This document shows positions 38,904 to 47,048 of a DNA stretch of 64,000 bases, one piece after another; position 1 is the first letter of the stretch, and the number at the start of each line of letters is the position of its first letter. The stretch covers positions 248,001-312,000 of the forward strand of contig CAVWYD010000006.1 of assembly GCA_963759055.1 (NCBI GenBank), written 5' to 3'. The stretch is from Thiosocius sp963759055 (GTDB lineage Bacteria; Pseudomonadota; Gammaproteobacteria; Chromatiales; Chromatiaceae). The position numbers and the translations under genes were made by a program. The notes below the pieces were generated by a model, which saw only the letters and a program-made list of their open reading frames with translations, did no database searches and was not told the origin of the DNA.

Positions 38904-41172
38904 TCATCGGGCCTCCTCGTCCGGCGGTGCGCCGAGCTCCAGGGCGAAGTCGGCGCGACCCACGGCCACGATTCCCAGAAATCCGTCCACGGTGAGGCGG
39001 TCGCCGTCCCGGACGCGGTCGAGGAGCCCGGGGATGCCGTTGACGCAAGGCAGACCCAGTTCGCGCGCGATGATCACGCCATGGATGAGCATGCCGCCGC
39101 GCCCCTCCACCACGGCGCTGGCCAGGGGCACCAGGTGGGTCATGCTGGGCTCGATGGCGTCGCAGACGAGCACGTCGCCGGCGCGGAAGCGGTTCAGGTC
39201 GGCGGCGTTTCGGATGCAGCAGGCGGGGCCGCTGGCCAGGCCCGGCGCTCCCGGTTGACCGGTGAGCTGGCGCGCGCTGACGCCGGGTTCGGTTGTTGCT
39301 CGCGGTGCCTCACGCGTTTGGGTGGCGGGGAGCGAAACAGGCTGGCCCGAACCCGCCTCGAGCGCGTCGGCCAGCGGGAGAGCGTGCTCGAGGGAGGGCG
39401 ACGTATCTCCGGTAAGGCGCCCGTTGGCTCGGAGCCGGGCGATCGCCACCTCCACCGCCCGCAGGAGCTGGCTCTCGAGCCGGCCGATCAGCAGGTTATC
39501 GTCGTCGCGCAGCCGCCAGCTCAATCGTGCCGTCGCCAGGACCTCTTCGGCCTCGAGGTCGCGATCGGGTCCGACGGCCTCGCGGAGCTTGCGCTCCAGT
39601 TCGCCCGCGATGGCGCGGCCCGCGTCGCGGTCACCGCTAGGCGGGGGCATTGCGGCCATCTGGATCACCAGACCCAGCAACGTCGTTGCCTGGTCGGCCA
39701 GCCGCCGGCCGTCGTACGTGATGTCGAAATCGTCGCGCGTCAGCTGGTCGAGGCCTCGCCGCAACGCGTCGGCGCCCGGGATGGCCGCCAGGGCGTCGAG
39801 CAGGGCGGCGCGGTCCAGGTCATCACTGGAGAGGCGTGCCACCGTCGTGCGAAGCTTGGGGTCGTCGCGTAGCATGGTTGCCAGCAACTGGAGCTCATCG
39901 TTGCGTCGCCGGGCCAGGCGGTCTTCCGACGACAGCAACGCCACGAACTCGTACGGGTCGTCCGGTCTGACGGCGTCGTTGTAGTACACACCCAGCCGGC
40001 GGACACCGTGGGCGAACGGAATGAAGTCCTCTGCGTAGACCCGCCGCCAGCGCTCGAGCAGATCATGTCGGTGGCGCAGGGCGTTCGCGAGGGTATCGTC
40101 GTCGATATCGTCGAGGGGCTCGGCAGCGAGTGACGCCCCCAGGGCGGCGAGTTCCGGGATCAGCTCCTCGGACACGCGACGGCAGAGGCGGCGCAAGCGA
40201 TCGGCACCCAGACGCAGCGTGAGGTACCACGGGCGGCGATCGTCGGCCTCCGCCGAGGCTGGCGGGCGCGGACGGGTGATGGGGCGGGCCTGCAGCACGG
40301 TGAGCGCGTCGCCGCGACCGGTCCATTCCATGTCCGGCGGCCAGCCGAGATGGTCTTCCAGATCCTTGACAGTGCGGTGCAGGACCGCCAGCTCGTCGGC
40401 CGTGAGCAGGGGACCTTGGCCCTCCGGCCGCTCGCCATGCCGGGTCTCGACCACTTGTCCGGTGTCGCGGTCGACGACCCAGCGATCGGGGTCGACGGCC
40501 CCGTCCACCAGCTGCTTGCAGAGCCCGGGCACCGCCTCGATCACCATGACAGGTCGATTCGCCTCGCGCGGATCGCGGGCAAAGGCAACACCGGAGGTGT
40601 CTTCGGTCACGAGCGGCTGGATGAGCACGGCCATGCTGCTTCGCGCCGGATCGAGGCCCAGCTCGCGCCGGTACAGGAGTGCGGCGTCGGACCACAGTGA
40701 CGACCAGACCGTGCGCACGGCGTCCAGCAGCGCCGCCCGGCCGCGCACGCCCACGATTGACTCGTGAAGTCCGGCGAAGGAGGTGTCGCCGCCATCCTCG
40801 CCGGGTGCGGACGAGCGCACGACGAGGTCGACATCACCCAGACCGGCCACGCTCGACGTGATGGCGTCGGCGAGGTCGTCCGGCATCTCAGCCGCCAGAA
40901 AAGTGTGGCGAAGGCGCAGCGCCGCATCCCACAGTTCTTCCCAGCGCATCCCGTCCAAACGGCTTGCGTCCCAGCTCCATGCGGATCCGACGCTCCAGGT
41001 CGCCGTCGCGCCGGAAGCGGTCGTAGGCCAGGGTCGACACCACCACGCCCGGCGGCACCCGCCAACCGTCGCGCAGAAGGCCTCCCAGGGTCCGCGCCTT
41101 GCCACCCACTAGCTCCTCGCCGACGGTGGCGCTCTCGGACAGGGGGATCACCCACCGGCCCGTGGAACCCAC
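38904..41172 (-). CDS. PEP/pyruvate-dikinase-related phosphotransferase, rifampin-phosphotransferase-like architecture (one frameshift)
   Basis: A protein of about 755 aa in three parts: an N-terminal ATP-grasp PPDK domain (GEELVGGKARTLGGLLRDGWRVPPG, DVDLVVRSSAPGEDGGDTSFAGLHES, VLIQPLVTEDTSGVAFARDP, and DMEWTGRGDALTVLQARPI), a central helical region of about 300 aa, and a C-terminal swivelling His domain (VVEGRGGMLIHGVIIARELGLPCVNG, His in the LIHG motif). The PEP-binding TIM barrel of PpsA/PpdK is missing, an order shared with rifampin phosphotransferase. The frame shifts near 40960. The start is GTG 41172, inside the preceding FMN-binding-protein gene. Very high GC here suggests acquired DNA. 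Substrate is unknown. Confidence 0.82.
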
Positions 41173-41660
41173 TGGGACACCTCCTGGAAACGGACCACAT
41201 GGAGATAGCGGACGATGTCCACCAGGAAGATCGCGCACGACGGCGAGGCGAGGAACTCCTCGAGGTACGGGTGGCGTGCGAGGAGTTCGGCCTGCCAGTG
41301 ATCATGATCGGGGCCCGGCGCGAGTTCGGTGGCGCGGCCCGTGGCCGTGACCGCCGACACGCGGCGGATGTCGTCGCCGTGCTTGCTGCGGTCGTCGATC
41401 ACCAGGGCGACGCGGTCGCATCGCTCGAGCAGGCCGTACTTGCGGGTAGCGCGCGAGGTGCAAAACGCGGCCTGGGCGAGGTCGGCGCTGACGGCCAGGG
41501 CGATCACCGATCCGTACGGTTGCTGGTCGCCCTGGGTGGCCAGCACCGCGTACGGTTCACCCTCGACCAAGTCGCGGATGCGCTCGGGCAGCGAGGCCTC
41601 GCCGGGGGACTCCGACCGGTCGTGGGTCGGCCCAAGGGCCGGCTCGTCGACAGGGTTCAT
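41148..41660 (-). CDS. pyridoxamine 5'-phosphate oxidase family FMN-binding protein
   Basis: A 170 aa split-barrel flavin-binding protein. Motifs are PYAVLATQGDQQPYGSVIAL near residue 37, then FCTSRATRKYGLLERCDRVALVIDDR, and a C-terminal IFLVDIVRYLHVVRFQEV. It is cytoplasmic without signal peptide. It overlaps the start of the PEP-utilising enzyme and they form a two-gene operon on the minus strand. Such proteins reduce or bind a variety of substrates; the partner suggests a shared small-molecule target, but nothing defines it. Confidence 0.85.
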   Translation of the reverse strand: MNPVDEPALGPTHDRSESPGEASLPERIRDLVEGEPYAVLATQGDQQPYGSVIALAVSADLAQAAFCTSRATRKYGLLERCDRVALVIDDRSKHGDDIRRVSAVTATGRATELAPGPDHDHWQAELLARHPYLEEFLASPSCAIFLVDIVRYLHVVRFQEVSQWVPRAGG

Positions 41661-42156
41661 GACGACCTCTCGGGCATTAAAGCAGCGTTGCGTTGGCGAC
41701 AGTCATCGTAGCATGGCCCCGAGGGGGACGGCCACGGCGTGTTCGCACCAAACAGCAAATACCCAGTGTTTTCATTGTCGGAGAGTTTGAGCGTCTGCTT
41801 CGGAGGAATTAGGACGTCGTCAAAGTTCGCTGGCTGGTGTCTGCCGTGTGTTGGTTCCTGCCGGTACGGCCGATTCTCCTAACGGCGGCAGTGTGTGGCG
41901 TTTGCTGCCGTTGGGCAAGCCGATGACTGAGGGCGCTCAACCCGAAGGCGGCTAAGGTCGGCAGCCATAACCTGCCGTTCATTGGGTGCACGGCTAACGG
42001 CAGGTTCATGCTGCGGATTGCGGACCTTGAGGGACAGGCGCTTTTCCGAAACCGCCGGGGGGCGTGCCGCATCCCCGCACTTCTGCATTTGCGTTCGCCG
42101 ATTCTCCCTGCAATATTCAACGGTTACCCAAGTACCCCTCTTAACACGGAGGCCAC
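41661..42156. other. intergenic region with inverted and direct short repeats
   Basis: About 500 bases without a gene between divergent transcription units. It contains an inverted repeat at 41969-42006 and the 11-base sequence GCCGATTCTCC twice (about 41869 and 42097). It has the look of a decayed small mobile or repetitive element. Ribosome site for the DUF2252 gene: acacggagg before 42157. Confidence 0.45.
41969..42006. repeat. perfect 11-base inverted repeat
   Basis: AACCTGCCGTT and AACGGCAGGTT form a perfect 11-base-pair stem with a 16-base loop (CATTGGGTGCACGGCT). No T tract follows, so it is not a terminator. Related GGCAGGTT/AACCTGCC palindromes are common in chromosomal interspersed repeats. 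Confidence 0.75.
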
Positions 42157-43569
42157 ATGCCCAGATCCCTGTTCAACACCGAGACCGAGTCGGCCTATCT
42201 GAAAGCCAAGCCCACCGAGCGCCGTGATCTGGGAATAGCGCAGCTCGAACGTGTTCCGCTCGAGGCACACAGCGAGGCGGCCCCACACACGGGCCGTACC
42301 GACCCGTTGGTGATCCTTGCCGCGCAAGACGAGAGCCGGTTGGCCGATCTCATCCCCCTGCGCTACGGAAGAATGAGCCGTACGCCGTTTACTTTCCTGC
42401 GCGGGGCGGCGGCAGTGATGGCCAGCGACCTTGCCGCGGGTGCCCGAACCAACCTTCGGGTCGAACTCTGTGGCGACGCCCACCTAGGCAACTTTCGATG
42501 GTATTGCGCTCCCAATCGTGAGCTGGTCTTCGACCTGAATGATTTCGACGAGACCCTGCCTGGCCCCTTCGAGTGGGATGTCAAACGCCTGGCTGCTAGC
42601 ATCATGGTCGCCGCGCGTGTTAGCGGTTTCTCATCCAAGCAGGCACGTGCCGCCACGCTGGCCGCGATGCGCGACTATCGCAGATTCATTGTCGAGACCT
42701 CCGAACTCAGCCCGCTGGATCTGCACTATTACCGCTTCGAATCCGAGGACGCGCTGAAGCGCATCGAGAAACACGGCAAGGCGAACCGCAAGTGGAAGGA
42801 GGAGGTCCTTGAGAAGGCCACCAAGAAAAACAGCCTGCGTGCCTTCAACAAGCTGACCGCCGTGGTCGGCGGGCGGCGAATGATCGTTCCTGATCCGCCG
42901 CTGATCGTCCGTGTCGACGATGAAATCGCCGCTGCGGAATCTGGCGCGGTGGAGGAATTCCTGAACCGCTATCGCGAAAGTCTGCCGCTAGAACGGCGCA
43001 TCCTGCTTGACCGGTTCAGACTGGTCGATATCGCCAAGAAGGTCGTTGGCGTCGGTAGTGTGGGCACCCGCTGTCTGATCGTGCTGCTCGAGGCCGGCGA
43101 TGGGACGCCCCTGTTCCTGCAGTTCAAGCAGGCTACCGCGTCGGTGCTGGAACAACACCTGAGTGCCAGCGCGTTCGAACAGGCGGGTCAGCGAGTTGTC
43201 GAGGGGCAGCGCCTGATCCAGGCCGCGAGCGATGTCCTGCTCGGTTGGTCACGATGGACGAATCCGGACGGCCAGGAGATCGACTACTATTTCCGCCAGC
43301 TGTGGGATGGCAAGGGCAAGATTGATGTCGAGGAGTTGGGGCCGAAACGTCTGGAGGCCTACGCCGGCCTGTGCGGCAAGACGCTGGCCTTCGCCCATGC
43401 GCGATCAGGGGATGCGATGATGATCCACGGCTACATCGGCGACGACAAGGACTTCGACAAGGTCATGGTCGAATATGCGGGCCGCTACGCAGACGTTACC
43501 GAACGCGACCATGCGCAACTCTGCGAGGCAATCGATGACGGTGCCATCGAGGTCGTGCGAGACATCTGA
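42157..43569 (+). CDS. DUF2252 family protein
   Basis: A 470 aa intact protein with the DUF2252 features RTGRTDPLVILAAQD-like opening (here TGRTDPLVILAAQDESRLADLIPLRYGRM), then TPFTFLRGAAAVMASDLA, ELCGDAHLGNFRWYCAP, VFDLNDFDETLPGPFEWDVKRLAAS and a C-terminal HARSGDAMMIHGYIGDDKDFD. The GDAHLGNF and DLNDFDE motifs resemble protein-kinase-like/aminoglycoside phosphotransferase catalytic motifs, so a kinase fold is plausible. The ATG at 42157 follows a good ribosome site. Function is unknown. Confidence 0.9.
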   Translation: MPRSLFNTETESAYLKAKPTERRDLGIAQLERVPLEAHSEAAPHTGRTDPLVILAAQDESRLADLIPLRYGRMSRTPFTFLRGAAAVMASDLAAGARTNLRVELCGDAHLGNFRWYCAPNRELVFDLNDFDETLPGPFEWDVKRLAASIMVAARVSGFSSKQARAATLAAMRDYRRFIVETSELSPLDLHYYRFESEDALKRIEKHGKANRKWKEEVLEKATKKNSLRAFNKLTAVVGGRRMIVPDPPLIVRVDDEIAAAESGAVEEFLNRYRESLPLERRILLDRFRLVDIAKKVVGVGSVGTRCLIVLLEAGDGTPLFLQFKQATASVLEQHLSASAFEQAGQRVVEGQRLIQAASDVLLGWSRWTNPDGQEIDYYFRQLWDGKGKIDVEELGPKRLEAYAGLCGKTLAFAHARSGDAMMIHGYIGDDKDFDKVMVEYAGRYADVTERDHAQLCEAIDDGAIEVVRDI

Positions 43570-44189
43570 ACCGTTCCCCGTCAGCGATTCGCGCTTCAGA
43601 CTGCTGAAGAAGCGCTCGGTTGGCGCGTATCCCAGCAGTTACCTTTGCGGCTCATTGAGCACACAATGTGGCCTAATCCATGGCTCAGAGTCGATTGTGG
43701 TCCGCTGCGCCGCGCAGTGAAGAGGTCCGTTGTGCGCTTGTAGCTGCTGGTTGTTGCATGTCCGTGAACGGCAGATCTGTAACAGAAACGGACATAACAA
43801 GCCGTATTCGCTTCTTCCGAGATCAGCGGATTCCTCGGAAAGATTACACCCATGGAGTTTTACCAACAGGCCAGACTGTCTAGTTTTGAGGGGTTCACTT
43901 GACGGGGATGATTCGTCGTGAATACGTCAGACTGCCAATTTTCTGAAAACGGTCAGGATCTCTAGCAAAAATTTGTGAACTTCGGACACCACTACAACGA
44001 TGATCCAGATCATCAAGCGCTGGCCGGAAAAACACCGTAGATCATTAGCGGCGATCCTCCAACTCGGTGAGCAACACTCAGTCACTATTCATGCCTATCA
44101 CACTGCAACGGTTTTTGCAGACTCCAATCGTCGCGTGATTAAGAATTCGCAAGCCACAGGAGCGAAATGAAAGCTGTTGACTTAATGAC
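43570..44189. other. intergenic region with dispersed repeat copy
   Basis: About 620 bases. It includes a dispersed repeat core (43764-43827). A 56-codon frame at 44000-44170 (starting MIQIIKRWPEKHRRSLAAIL) is open but lacks a ribosome site and a recognised family, so it is not called. No other features are supported. Confidence 0.45.
43764..43827 (+). repeat. dispersed repeat, copy A
   Basis: Core GTGAACGGCAGATCTGTAAC then AGAAACGGACATAAC, followed by GCCGTATTCGCTTCTTCCGAG. The same arrangement recurs at 50999-51061, and its first half at 26890. Confidence 0.7.
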
Positions 44190-44822
44190 TCAGCCTCGTT
44201 TTTCTGGGTTGGCCCGTGTATAGCGATCGAAGAAAATCCGTACCAGATCAGACCGTGTCACGACTCCAATTACATGATGCTCCTGGTCACACACCAGGAC
44301 ACGCTTGACGCGGTGTTTTTGCATCAATTCCAGGGCGTCATTGACGAAGTGGTCGGGTGACGCACATACCACATCCCGTACCATGTGATCGGACACTGGG
44401 TCGTCAGGACCTTCAGGTTCGGTGTTGTGCGCAAGATGACTGAACAAGGACTCCAGCGTCTGCCAGAGATTGTGGGTTGGATGGTGTGCCGGCACCCCAA
44501 GTCCTCGCAGAAAATCCGCCTCGGTAATAATGCCGACGAGTTGCTCGTCATCGTCCACAATAGGCAATCCGCTGATACGCTCAGTGACCATAATGTGAGC
44601 CGCTTCCGACATGGTTGTCTCCGGACGCACGACACGCACGGGCTGGCTCATGATGCGCGAAATCAGCAGCGATTCAGAGGCCCGCTGACGGGCAAAGTGC
44701 TCCGCCCGTTCCGCCAGGGTCATGAGGTCATTCACACCAACGTCCACGAAGGTGTCCATGCTCTGTAATGCACGTTCATAGTCCTCACGACTTGGATGCG
44801 GCTGCTTTTGGTCGTCACTCAT
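44190..44822 (-). CDS. tandem CBS-domain protein
   Basis: A 210 aa protein starting MSDDQKQPHPSREDYERALQ. After a helical N-terminus (DLMTLAERAEHFARQRASE) there are two CBS motifs: RIMSQPVRVVRPETTMSEAAHIMVTERISGLPIVDDDEQLVGIITEADFLR and HMVRDVVCASPDHFVNDALELMQKHRVKRVLVCDQEHHVIGVVTRSDLVRIFF. CBS pairs bind adenine nucleotides and regulate partner proteins. It lies 28 bases downstream of the HPP membrane protein, and HPP-CBS association is common, even as fusions, so it probably senses energy state for that transporter-like protein. Confidence 0.92.
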   Translation of the reverse strand: MSDDQKQPHPSREDYERALQSMDTFVDVGVNDLMTLAERAEHFARQRASESLLISRIMSQPVRVVRPETTMSEAAHIMVTERISGLPIVDDDEQLVGIITEADFLRGLGVPAHHPTHNLWQTLESLFSHLAHNTEPEGPDDPVSDHMVRDVVCASPDHFVNDALELMQKHRVKRVLVCDQEHHVIGVVTRSDLVRIFFDRYTRANPEKRG

Positions 44823-44850
44823 GGGGTTTCTCCACCGATACCTGGCCTTG

Positions 44851-45420
44851 TTACGGTTTTGTCTCCGAGGCTTTAACGCGTTGCCCCAGTGCAACGGGAT
44901 ATCGACGCCATGGAAAAGGATAGTTGAACACTAGGGCGACCAACAGGATGGTTACAGCATTCAGCATCACGGGTGTGAGTACGTATAGGTAACCCAGTTG
45001 ATGAACCGCACTGTCACCTACCACAGCGCTCAACGCCGTAGCGCCACCGGGAGGATGCATGCATCGCAGGTAGTGCATGGCGCCAATCGCCAGTCCGACG
45101 GCTACAGGTGCGGCCAGATCCGTATCGGGTATTGCCTGGATACAGGCGACTCCGATCATGGCAGACACCAGATGCCCACCAAACACCGGCCAGGGTTGAG
45201 ACAAAGGGCCATGGGGGACTGCGAACAACAACACTGCAGACGCACCCATCGATGCCACCAAGCTGACGCTCCCAACGGCGCCCAATTGGGCCTTGCTGAT
45301 CAGCATGACGCCGATCAATCCAACGAGGCCACCAACCATGGAAAGCAACATTTCCAGATAGCCGGCACGATCACTTCGTATTCCTGCGAAACGTCGCAAA
45401 AGTGCCAGTACTTCACGCAT
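44851..45420 (-). CDS. HPP family integral membrane protein
   Basis: A 189 aa membrane protein with about four helices: MVGGLVGLIGVMLISKAQL, GSVSLVASMGASAVLLFAVPHGPLSQPWPVFGGHLVSAMIGV, APVAVGLAIGAMHYLRCMHPPGGATALSAV, and VLTPVMLNAVTILLVALVFNYPF. The PLSQPWPVFGGH and MHPPGGATAL motifs define the HPP family (named after His-Pro-Pro). Family members have been linked to nitrite transport in plastids and cyanobacteria; whether that holds here is not known. It is followed by the CBS gene and is divergent from the LysR gene. Confidence 0.93.
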   Translation of the reverse strand: MREVLALLRRFAGIRSDRAGYLEMLLSMVGGLVGLIGVMLISKAQLGAVGSVSLVASMGASAVLLFAVPHGPLSQPWPVFGGHLVSAMIGVACIQAIPDTDLAAPVAVGLAIGAMHYLRCMHPPGGATALSAVVGDSAVHQLGYLYVLTPVMLNAVTILLVALVFNYPFPWRRYPVALGQRVKASETKP

Positions 45421-45557
45421 TGAAAGTTTCCTCAGGCGTCCAGGGCCGTATCTTCGGGGCTACGCGCTGCGGTGGAACGGCGCATTACTTTCTCCAACAA
45501 GTTGGCAGGAATGCATCGTATTGGTGCCACTGTGCATTCGACAAACGATATTTATTG

Positions 45558-45572
45558 ACCGAATATATCGGT
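45558..45572. promoter_or_regulatory. candidate LysR-type operator
   Basis: ACCGA-ATATA-TCGGT is a perfect palindrome with five-base arms in the divergent region between the HPP gene and the LysR gene, 32 bases before the LysR start. A second partial dyad CGG-TATTT-CCG overlaps. It contains the T-N11-A spacing typical of LysR-family boxes. Confidence 0.55.
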
Positions 45573-45604
45573 ATTTCCGATATTTAAGGAGGCGTTGCAC
45601 CAGA

Positions 45605-46459
45605 ATGGACATCGATCAGGCCCGGACCTTTCTCGCCATCGCGGCTCACGGAAGCTTCCTCGAGGCGGCCAAAAGGGTACACGTGACGCAATCGACAGTG
45701 AGTGCCCGGGTCCAGAACCTGGAGTCCGAACTGGGCGCAAAGCTGTTCATCAGAAACCGTGCCGGCGCCAGTCTCACGGCTGCCGGGCAGCGATTCCTCC
45801 GGCACGCCAAGTCACTGGTGTTGACGATGGAGCAGGCACGACACGAGGTAGGTCTGCCGAGTCGCTACCGGGCCACTGTCCGAATTGGTGGCCGCATCGC
45901 GCTGTGGGAACAGTTTCTGCCGAGTTGGGTTGGATGGATGCGCAAGACCGCCCCTGACGTGTCTATCCGCAGTGAAATCGGGTTTGAGGAAGACCTGATG
46001 CGTCGGCTTATCGAAGGAACGCTGGATATCGGTGTGATGTACACACCGAGCCATGCGCCCGATCTGATCGTGGAGCATCTGTTTGACGAAACGCTGGTCA
46101 TGGTCAGCACGCGCCCCGACACGAAATGGCCAGGTGATGACTATGTCTACGTCGAGTGGGGGCCGGGTTTCTATGCCAAACACCAGGAGAGCTATCCCGA
46201 TCTCGAGCGGCCGGCCCAGATCGTCAACATTGGCTGGCTCGGTATCCAGCTGATCCTGGCCAACGGAGGTTCGTGTTTTCTACCCATCCGCATGGCCCGG
46301 CCGCTGATTCATGAAGGGCGACTTTTCCAGGTCGTGACAGCCCCCGAGTTTCCTCACCCGGCCTACATGGTTTTCCCGCGCAAGGCCGACAGCGAAGTCC
46401 TGCAGCAGGCCGTACAGGGGGTGCGGGAGCTGGCATACAAGGAACAAAGGCAATCCTGA
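45605..46459 (+). CDS. LysR family transcriptional regulator
   Basis: A 284 aa regulator starting MDIDQARTFLAIAAHGSFLEAA; the ATG at 45605 is chosen over the upstream frame because it gives the family N-terminus and follows AAGGAGGCG. The helix-turn-helix is AAKRVHVTQSTVSARVQNLESELGAKLFIR; the effector domain runs from about residue 90 (YRATVRIGGRIALWEQFLPSW) to GVMYTPSHAPDLIVEHLFDETLVMV. It is divergent from the HPP-CBS operon, the usual arrangement for a LysR regulator and its target. Confidence 0.93.
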   Translation: MDIDQARTFLAIAAHGSFLEAAKRVHVTQSTVSARVQNLESELGAKLFIRNRAGASLTAAGQRFLRHAKSLVLTMEQARHEVGLPSRYRATVRIGGRIALWEQFLPSWVGWMRKTAPDVSIRSEIGFEEDLMRRLIEGTLDIGVMYTPSHAPDLIVEHLFDETLVMVSTRPDTKWPGDDYVYVEWGPGFYAKHQESYPDLERPAQIVNIGWLGIQLILANGGSCFLPIRMARPLIHEGRLFQVVTAPEFPHPAYMVFPRKADSEVLQQAVQGVRELAYKEQRQS

Positions 46460-46640
46460 AACGGCCAATCGGGATTCTCGCTGCAACATCCGTCATCGCG
46501 CCGGACTGTGAATCTCCGGTTCCGCCCTGTTTCGGCGTCAATTCCTGGCCATGGCCGTGTCGCTACGCGCATGCCGGTTTATCGAAGCGACGCACCGTTG
46601 ATCGCATACACCATGTCCATGGCGAGGCCGGACTCGAAGA
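46460..46640. other. short gap between convergent LysR and hemerythrin-like genes
   Basis: About 180 bases with no feature that I can support. No clear terminator hairpin was found. Confidence 0.3.
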
Positions 46641-47042
46641 CTATTCATTCAGCAGTTTCGTCAGTTCATCAAGATCGAGCAGTTGTTGGGCGCGTTCGAA
46701 AAGCTCTTTCTCCTCGAAACGAATATGTGCCTGTAAGAAGGTCCGCAAATCGGGCTAGGTTTTCGGTTTGATCGTCTGCAATCAGACGCCGCAAAGCCGC
46801 GTGTTCGATGAGCGTGCGTTCGACTAACGCAGTCTCACCGGCAAGTTGCATCGCGGGCAGCAAAACGTCCTCCTCGAGTCGGAAGTGCGGCTCCAGCTCG
46901 ACCTCAAATCGGGCAACCACCGTTGACCAGATGTGCGCCTGATCATGCGCTCTCCGTTGGCGGCCTGACGCGCCTTGCGCGCCAGCACCAGACCACTGTG
47001 GTGATCACTGGACAAGGAGCGAAGTGCGGGGTGTCGTTGCAT
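46641..47042 (-). CDS. hemerythrin HHE-domain protein (two frameshifts)
   Basis: A four-helix di-iron-type protein of about 133 aa spread over three frames. The first starts at ATG 47042: MQRHPALRSLSSDHHSGLVL with the two His of the first helix. From about 46920 the second gives VVARFEVELEPHFRLEEDVLLPAM and LVERTLIEHAALRRLIADD. Near 46745 the third gives LLQAHIRFEEKELFERAQQLLD and ends at 46641. HHE metal ligands (His in SSDHHSG, EPHF, EHAAL, AHIRFEE) are all present once frames are joined. Its start is six bases after the ptsP stop. Role: probable O2, NO or redox sensing or iron storage, not defined. Confidence 0.82.
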
Positions 47043-47048
47043 CGCCTT

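Noticed and set aside
44000..44170. A 56-codon plus-strand frame starting MIQIIKRWPEKHRRSLAAIL
   Set aside because: No ribosome site precedes the ATG and no family is recognised; it overlaps the CBS gene 3' flank only.
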